NCBI GenBank assembly: GCA_902363045.1
Contig: CABIYX010000009.1
Location: 1-64,000, forward strand
Source of the DNA: Clostridiales bacterium
GTDB taxonomy: Bacteria > Bacillota > Clostridia > Oscillospirales > Oscillospiraceae
Direction of reading: 5' to 3'
DNA length: 64,000 nt
How positions within the stretch are numbered: position 1 is the stretch's first letter; each line of letters starts with the position of its first letter. Of the stretch, positions 60,046 to 64,000 are shown one piece after another. The position numbers and the translations under genes are program-made. Under the pieces are notes generated by a model, which saw nothing but the letters and a program-made list of their open reading frames with translations, had not been told where the DNA came from and did not search any database.

Positions 60046-61452
60046 ATGGCTGTTACAAAAGTTCTTGCCAGGAAAGGTCGTCTGGATGTCGGCATCCACT
60101 ATGTGCTCAATGGCGATAAGACTAACGAACAGATTCTTACAGCCTATCTGAATTGCGATCCCGGCCACGCATGCAGGCAGATGCTGGATACGAAACGTGC
60201 AATGGGCAAAACAGACGGCGTCCAGTATTATCACATCATCCAGTCCTTCAAGCCCGGCGAGGTCACCCCGGAGCTGGCGCTGGAGATCGCCAGGGAGTTC
60301 GCGGCAGAGCATCTGCCCGGCTACCAGGCGGTCATCGGCGTCCATGTGGACAAGGAGCACATCCATGCCCATACCATCTTCAATTCCGTGAATGCGGATA
60401 CCGGCGAGAAGTACCACAGCAATGCCCGCAGTTACTACAGCCAGATTCGCGCCATCTCAGACCGGCTGTGCCGGGAACATGGCCTGTCCGTCATCATGGA
60501 GGGAAAAGCAGATAAGGCCGTCAGCTACATTGAGTGGCTGCGGCAGAGCAGGGGCCAGCCCACCTTCCGGGCAATGCTGGAGGCGGATCTGCGGGAGGCC
60601 ATAGAGGATGCCAACGATATCGGTCACTTCTTCCTCATCATGGAGCACAAGGGATATGAGATCAAGCATGGGAATCGCCTCGGTTTCCGTCTGCGGGGCC
60701 AAGATCGGTTCATGGTACCGGGCCGAAAAAACCCGCTGTTCACCGAGGACGGCATCCGCGCCGCCATTGGAGGGAATCTGGATGCCATTGCCGCAGGTAC
60801 GCGCCCCGCCATCATCTACCGGCCGCGGTACCAGCCGTACCGCAGGCATCCCAAGTACACCGGATTCATGGCCCTGTATGTCCATTACCTCTATCTGCTG
60901 GGCAAGGCCGGGCAGCGGCAGTACCCGCCGAGGATGACGCCCCATCTCAGACGGGAGATCATGAAGTTCGAGAGTTACAAGGAGCAGTTCGCCTTCCTGC
61001 GGGCGCATGGTATTACTACGGCGGAGGATTTGAGTGCCGTCCGCGCCCGCGCAGAGGAAACGCTGGCCAGCCTGATGAAACAGCGCACCATCCTCAACGT
61101 GCGGAAGAAGAAACGGCGGGCGCTCTACGACGCCCTCTCCGACGCGGAGGCCCTCGCCCCGGCAAGGGATTGCTATGAGTCCGGCATGCCCGGCATGGAG
61201 GAACCCTTCGCCCGCTACATGGACGCCGTCTCCGCGCTGGAGCAGTGTGGGATCCATAGGGAGCAGCTCATGGCGGAAAAGGCGGAGTTGTACCGGCAGT
61301 TGGCGGACGTCAACCGTGAGATCCGGCGGGCGCGGAAGGAGATTTCCATGTGCGATACCATTGAGCGGAACCGGCCTCAGATGGAACACGACATCCATGT
61401 GGCCGAGGCCAAGGCAAAGGAGGTGGAACGAGATGAATATCGGAGGCGGTGA
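60046..61452 (+). CDS. MobP-type relaxase
   Basis: A 468-residue VirD2-family relaxase: N-terminal YVLNGDKTNEQ, catalytic Tyr region, QYYHIIQSFKPGEVTPELALEIAREFA, and the three-His metal site GVHVDKEHIHAHTIFNSVN near residue 105. C-terminal 180 residues are helical with a coiled coil. Adjoins mobC. Nicks oriT and stays bound to the 5' end during transfer through VirD4. Overlaps the next gene by 20 nt. Confidence 0.9.
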   Translation: MAVTKVLARKGRLDVGIHYVLNGDKTNEQILTAYLNCDPGHACRQMLDTKRAMGKTDGVQYYHIIQSFKPGEVTPELALEIAREFAAEHLPGYQAVIGVHVDKEHIHAHTIFNSVNADTGEKYHSNARSYYSQIRAISDRLCREHGLSVIMEGKADKAVSYIEWLRQSRGQPTFRAMLEADLREAIEDANDIGHFFLIMEHKGYEIKHGNRLGFRLRGQDRFMVPGRKNPLFTEDGIRAAIGGNLDAIAAGTRPAIIYRPRYQPYRRHPKYTGFMALYVHYLYLLGKAGQRQYPPRMTPHLRREIMKFESYKEQFAFLRAHGITTAEDLSAVRARAEETLASLMKQRTILNVRKKKRRALYDALSDAEALAPARDCYESGMPGMEEPFARYMDAVSALEQCGIHREQLMAEKAELYRQLADVNREIRRARKEISMCDTIERNRPQMEHDIHVAEAKAKEVERDEYRRR

Positions 61453-62080
61453 AGCTGCGGACCAACTGGTCCGCATGATGCTCTCTGGTGGTGAGGTCGC
61501 AGTTCGGCTGACCGGTTCGGCAGTGAAAAATCTTTTGGCCATATCGCTGGCGCTGGCGAAAAGCCACAAGAAGATCAGCGGCAAGGTCCGCATGGGCAAA
61601 ATGCTGCAGCAGACACGGGATCTGCGGGTATTCCCCATGACGCAGGAGGAATACCGGGAGTTCAGGCACAAGGCGCGGGAACCGAAATTGCTCTATGCGG
61701 CCATCCAAAACTCCAGAGATCCCAATGACCCCAAAAGCATGGTAGATGTTGTCATGCCGGCCACAGAGGTGGAACGGGCCAACTTGGTGTTCCAGAAGAT
61801 GATGTACCAGCAGCCGGAGGCCCCCCAGAAGGAGCAGCCGGAACGGGAGCGGCAACCGGAGAAGGAACCTGGAACGCCAAAAAAAGATTCCCGGTCGGGA
61901 CGCGCCTCGCGCGATACCAGCACCAGCTCTCCTATGCACGCCGGGAGCGCGGCGAGGACGACGAGTGATGAGCGGCCCTCCGTTGAGGGCCGCCTGCAGG
62001 ACTATCGCGCACAGTTGGAGGAACAGCGGCGGCGCGCCCCGGCCAGGCAGAAAACCAAGACGCGGACCAAGACCAGATAA
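61433..62080 (+). CDS. PcfB-like (DUF3801) conjugation protein
   Basis: A 215-residue protein: VRMMLSGGEVAVRLTGSAVKNLLAISLALAKSHKKISGKVRMGKML then FPMTQEEYREFRHKAREPKLLYAAIQNSRDPNDPKSMVDVVMPATEVERANLVFQKM, the PcfB/DUF3801 pattern. The last 70 residues are disordered and basic. PcfB helps load the relaxosome on the coupling protein. AAAGGAGGTGGAACGAG precedes ATG 61433 inside the relaxase gene. Confidence 0.8.
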   Translation: MNIGGGEAADQLVRMMLSGGEVAVRLTGSAVKNLLAISLALAKSHKKISGKVRMGKMLQQTRDLRVFPMTQEEYREFRHKAREPKLLYAAIQNSRDPNDPKSMVDVVMPATEVERANLVFQKMMYQQPEAPQKEQPERERQPEKEPGTPKKDSRSGRASRDTSTSSPMHAGSAARTTSDERPSVEGRLQDYRAQLEEQRRRAPARQKTKTRTKTR

Positions 62081-62167
62081 TTGAGTGCTGTTTGGGGAAA
62101 GTGCTGGATATTCCGGGCCGGTTCAGGTATGGTTGCGTTACAGAAAAAGTGAAGGAGGCCAGATACC

Positions 62168-62626
62168 ATGAAGGTCGTTTACTACTACAGAGGACGCACC
62201 GGCAGCGCAGGATTCCTGCTCCCGGAGGATATGGCACTGCTGAAAAGGCTGTTTGCGCACGGGAGCCTGCCGCCCAAAGCGCAGCTGCGAGGGAAACGCT
62301 GCTGGCTGTATCTCCGGGTGAACACGAACAATCCGGCAGCAGACGAGATCGGTATCAGCGGACAGGACACTTACCTGCGCCAATTTGCAGAAGTAAACAG
62401 CATGCAGATCGTCGGCGTATACAAAGATTATATGTGCGGATGGGACCTCCGGAGGCCCAGCCTCCGGTTCCTGGCGCGGGAGGCTGCCGAAAAGAAAATG
62501 GATTACATCCTGTCCTGTAAACAGGATCGGATCTACCGGGGCCACGACCTGCGGGGCCTCCTGCAGTATGAGGATCACATGCACGCCCTCGGTGTGGACA
62601 TCCTGTATCCCTTCGAACAGGACTAA
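62168..62626 (+). CDS. Resolvase-fold protein lacking the catalytic serine
   Basis: A 152-residue protein. After 45 unknown residues comes a serine-recombinase N-terminal domain: CWLYLRVNTNNPAADEIGISGQDTYLRQFAEVNSMQIVGVYKDYMCGWDLRRPSLRFLAREAAEKKMDYILSCKQDRIYRG. In active enzymes the segment is YxRVST; here Ser is Asn. DRIxR is kept. No DNA-binding or recombinase domain follows. AAGGAGG precedes the ATG. It may be a regulator or structural protein in the transfer operon. Confidence 0.68.
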   Translation: MKVVYYYRGRTGSAGFLLPEDMALLKRLFAHGSLPPKAQLRGKRCWLYLRVNTNNPAADEIGISGQDTYLRQFAEVNSMQIVGVYKDYMCGWDLRRPSLRFLAREAAEKKMDYILSCKQDRIYRGHDLRGLLQYEDHMHALGVDILYPFEQD

Positions 62627-62655
62627 GCAAACAGGCATACATCCAAACAGCCTAT

Positions 62656-62687
62656 GGGGCGTACCAATGCGGTGCGCCCCTGTTTTT
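62656..62687 (+). terminator. Terminator or attenuator before virD4
   Basis: 10-bp stem (62656-62665 with 62671-62680, one G-T pair) followed by TGTTTTT, only 13 nt before the GGAGGTGA of virD4. It could reduce read-through into the coupling-protein gene. Confidence 0.7.
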
Positions 62688-62700
62688 CAGTTGGAGGTGA

Positions 62701-64000
62701 ATGCCGCTGAATAAACCGGGCAGATCGGGAGGGATCCTCCCGTATCTGTTTCTCTACATCCCCGTGGTCTGGGCCGCTCTCCTGATTGCCCAGTCCCTCG
62801 GGAACGGCCTGCCGGAGCTGCTGACGAACCTGACCGCGGCCCTGCAGACTCCTTTGAAGATCCGCTGGACGGAACACAGCCTGATGAGCATCCTCGCCTG
62901 CACCGGCGCGTACATCATAGGCATCTGCCTGTATTGCACCACACAGGGCCGCACCCGTGACGGCGAGGAACACGGCTCGGCACAGTGGGCGTCTCCCAAA
63001 CAGGTCAACGCTATGTTCTGTCAAAAGCAGAATAAGCCCCTGACACAAAATGTCCGTTTGGGGCTGGATACCCACAAGCACCGCAGGTCCCTCAACGTAC
63101 TGGTCATCGGCGGCAGCGGCGCGGCCAAGACCCGCAGCTATGTCCTGCCTAACATTTTGGAGGCCAACACCAACTATGTGATCACCGATCCCAAAATGGA
63201 GGTGCTGACTGCCACCGGCGGCTACCTCAAAAGCCAGGGCTACGATGTGCGGGTGCTGAACCTTGTCAATCTGGAGCAGTCGGACGGATACAACCCCTTC
63301 CGCTATATCCGGGACGAGAAGGATGCCCTGCGGCTTGTCAATAACCTCATTCAAGCCACAACACCCAAGAACAGCCATGAGTCGGATCCGTTCTGGACCA
63401 AGGCCGAAACGGCGCTGCTGCAGGCCATCATCCTCATGCTGTTTCAGGAGGCGCCGGAGTCCGAGCAGAACTTTTCCATGGTCATGCGGGTGCTGGAATA
63501 CGCGGAGGTAAAAGAGGACGACGAGGACCACGTCTCGCCGCTGGATCTGCTGTTCAGCGCCATTGAACGGGAGAAGCCGGACAGCGTCGCCGTCCGGCAA
63601 TATAAGGTCTTTAAGATGGCGGCGGGCAAGACTTCCAAGAGCATCCTTGTGTCGACCGCTGTGCGTCTGGCCCCCTTTAACCTGCCCCAGATCCGGGCCA
63701 TCACGGACCACGACGATATGGATCTGTACACGCTGGGAGAGAAGAAATGTGCCCTGTACGCTGTTATCCCGGACAATGACAATACCTATAACTTTTTGGT
63801 AAGTCTGCTTTATTCCCAGGTGTTCCAGACCCTTTACTACTGTGCAGACCAGATCCACCACGGTCCGCTGCCCCGGCATGTCCACTTCATCCTGGATGAG
63901 GCGCCCTCGGTCAATTTGCCGGGGCTGCCCCGCGAACTGGCAACCATGAGGTCCAGAAACATCTCCTGCAGCACCATCATCCAAAACATGGCGCAGATCA
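62701..64000 (+). CDS. VirD4/TraG-type coupling protein (partial)
   Basis: The first 433 codons; the gene runs off the window. Two N-terminal membrane helices (YLFLYIPVVWAALLIAQSL; SLMSILACTGAYIIGICLYC), GSAQWASPKQVN, Walker A VIGGSGAAKTRSYVLPN near residue 138, NYVITDPKMEVL, GYDVRVLNLVNLEQSDGYNPF, and Walker B HFILDEAPSVNLPGLPRELATMRSRNI. It links the relaxosome to the secretion channel. TTGGAGGTGA adjoins ATG 62701. Confidence 0.92.
   Translation, partial: MPLNKPGRSGGILPYLFLYIPVVWAALLIAQSLGNGLPELLTNLTAALQTPLKIRWTEHSLMSILACTGAYIIGICLYCTTQGRTRDGEEHGSAQWASPKQVNAMFCQKQNKPLTQNVRLGLDTHKHRRSLNVLVIGGSGAAKTRSYVLPNILEANTNYVITDPKMEVLTATGGYLKSQGYDVRVLNLVNLEQSDGYNPFRYIRDEKDALRLVNNLIQATTPKNSHESDPFWTKAETALLQAIILMLFQEAPESEQNFSMVMRVLEYAEVKEDDEDHVSPLDLLFSAIEREKPDSVAVRQYKVFKMAAGKTSKSILVSTAVRLAPFNLPQIRAITDHDDMDLYTLGEKKCALYAVIPDNDNTYNFLVSLLYSQVFQTLYYCADQIHHGPLPRHVHFILDEAPSVNLPGLPRELATMRSRNISCSTIIQNMAQI

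Overview
The window looks like a chromosome segment of a GC-rich, spore-forming anaerobic Clostridia, most likely an Oscillospiraceae gut commensal of the Flavonifractor/Pseudoflavonifractor type. This is an inference from BofA/YaaL sporulation genes, T-box and BirA regulation, SLH-domain surface proteins and Gram-positive ICE modules. About half of the window is ordinary chromosome and half is integrated mobile DNA. I saw no rRNA, tRNA or CRISPR array.

Chromosomal part 1 (1-16404): birA; an acyltransferase-3 membrane enzyme; an XRE regulator with a small membrane partner; mnmG with a metallo-beta-lactamase-fold hydrolase; a GlnK/GlnL-like two-component system; a three-gene ABC importer of the TrpXYZ type behind a tryptophan T-box leader (specifier UGG); bioB-bioY behind a promoter covered by two BirA-like operators; an SLH surface protein; yaaL-like DUF2508 and bofA; and the 5' part of a MATE efflux gene.

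Element 1 (about 16397-27254, 10.85 kb) is an integrative and mobilizable element that splits the MATE gene. The frame is restored if the element and one copy of an 8-bp flanking repeat are removed. It carries a large serine recombinase, a MobA/MobL relaxase, CHC2 primase, VirE-type helicase, a RepA-like protein, regulators, TnpV, a lincosamide nucleotidyltransferase-like gene and an acyltransferase-fold gene broken by a frameshift at an A7 run.

Chromosomal part 2 (27247-34064): the 3' part of the MATE gene, a structured repeat block, a rhomboid protease, serA and serC, then a YtrA-type GntR regulator with an ABC exporter and small proteins.

Element 2 (from about 34065 past the window end) is a large ICE read almost wholly rightward. 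Order: serine integrase, XRE/ImmA switch with matching palindromic operators, sigma-like factor behind a leader hairpin that covers its ribosome binding site, DinG-type helicase, tandem ribbon-helix-helix protein, zinc-ribbon protein, TOPRIM protein, a 1.09-kilo-residue cysteine-rich SLH protein, SSB, ParB, ParM/ParR, a C5 cytosine methyltransferase, an amidoligase/acidic small protein/gamma-glutamylcyclotransferase trio, DUF3846, a complete S-adenosylmethionine synthetase, a broken PP-loop gene, Api92-like and DUF4406 proteins, an N4/N6 DNA methyltransferase, a candidate oriT, MobC, relaxase, PcfB-like protein, a resolvase-fold protein without its catalytic serine, and VirD4. The ICE genes from ParB to the second methyltransferase are tightly packed with overlapping stop/start codons. 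The most promising poorly described unit is this block, chiefly the amidoligase cassette together with the ICE's own SAM supply and methyltransferases.
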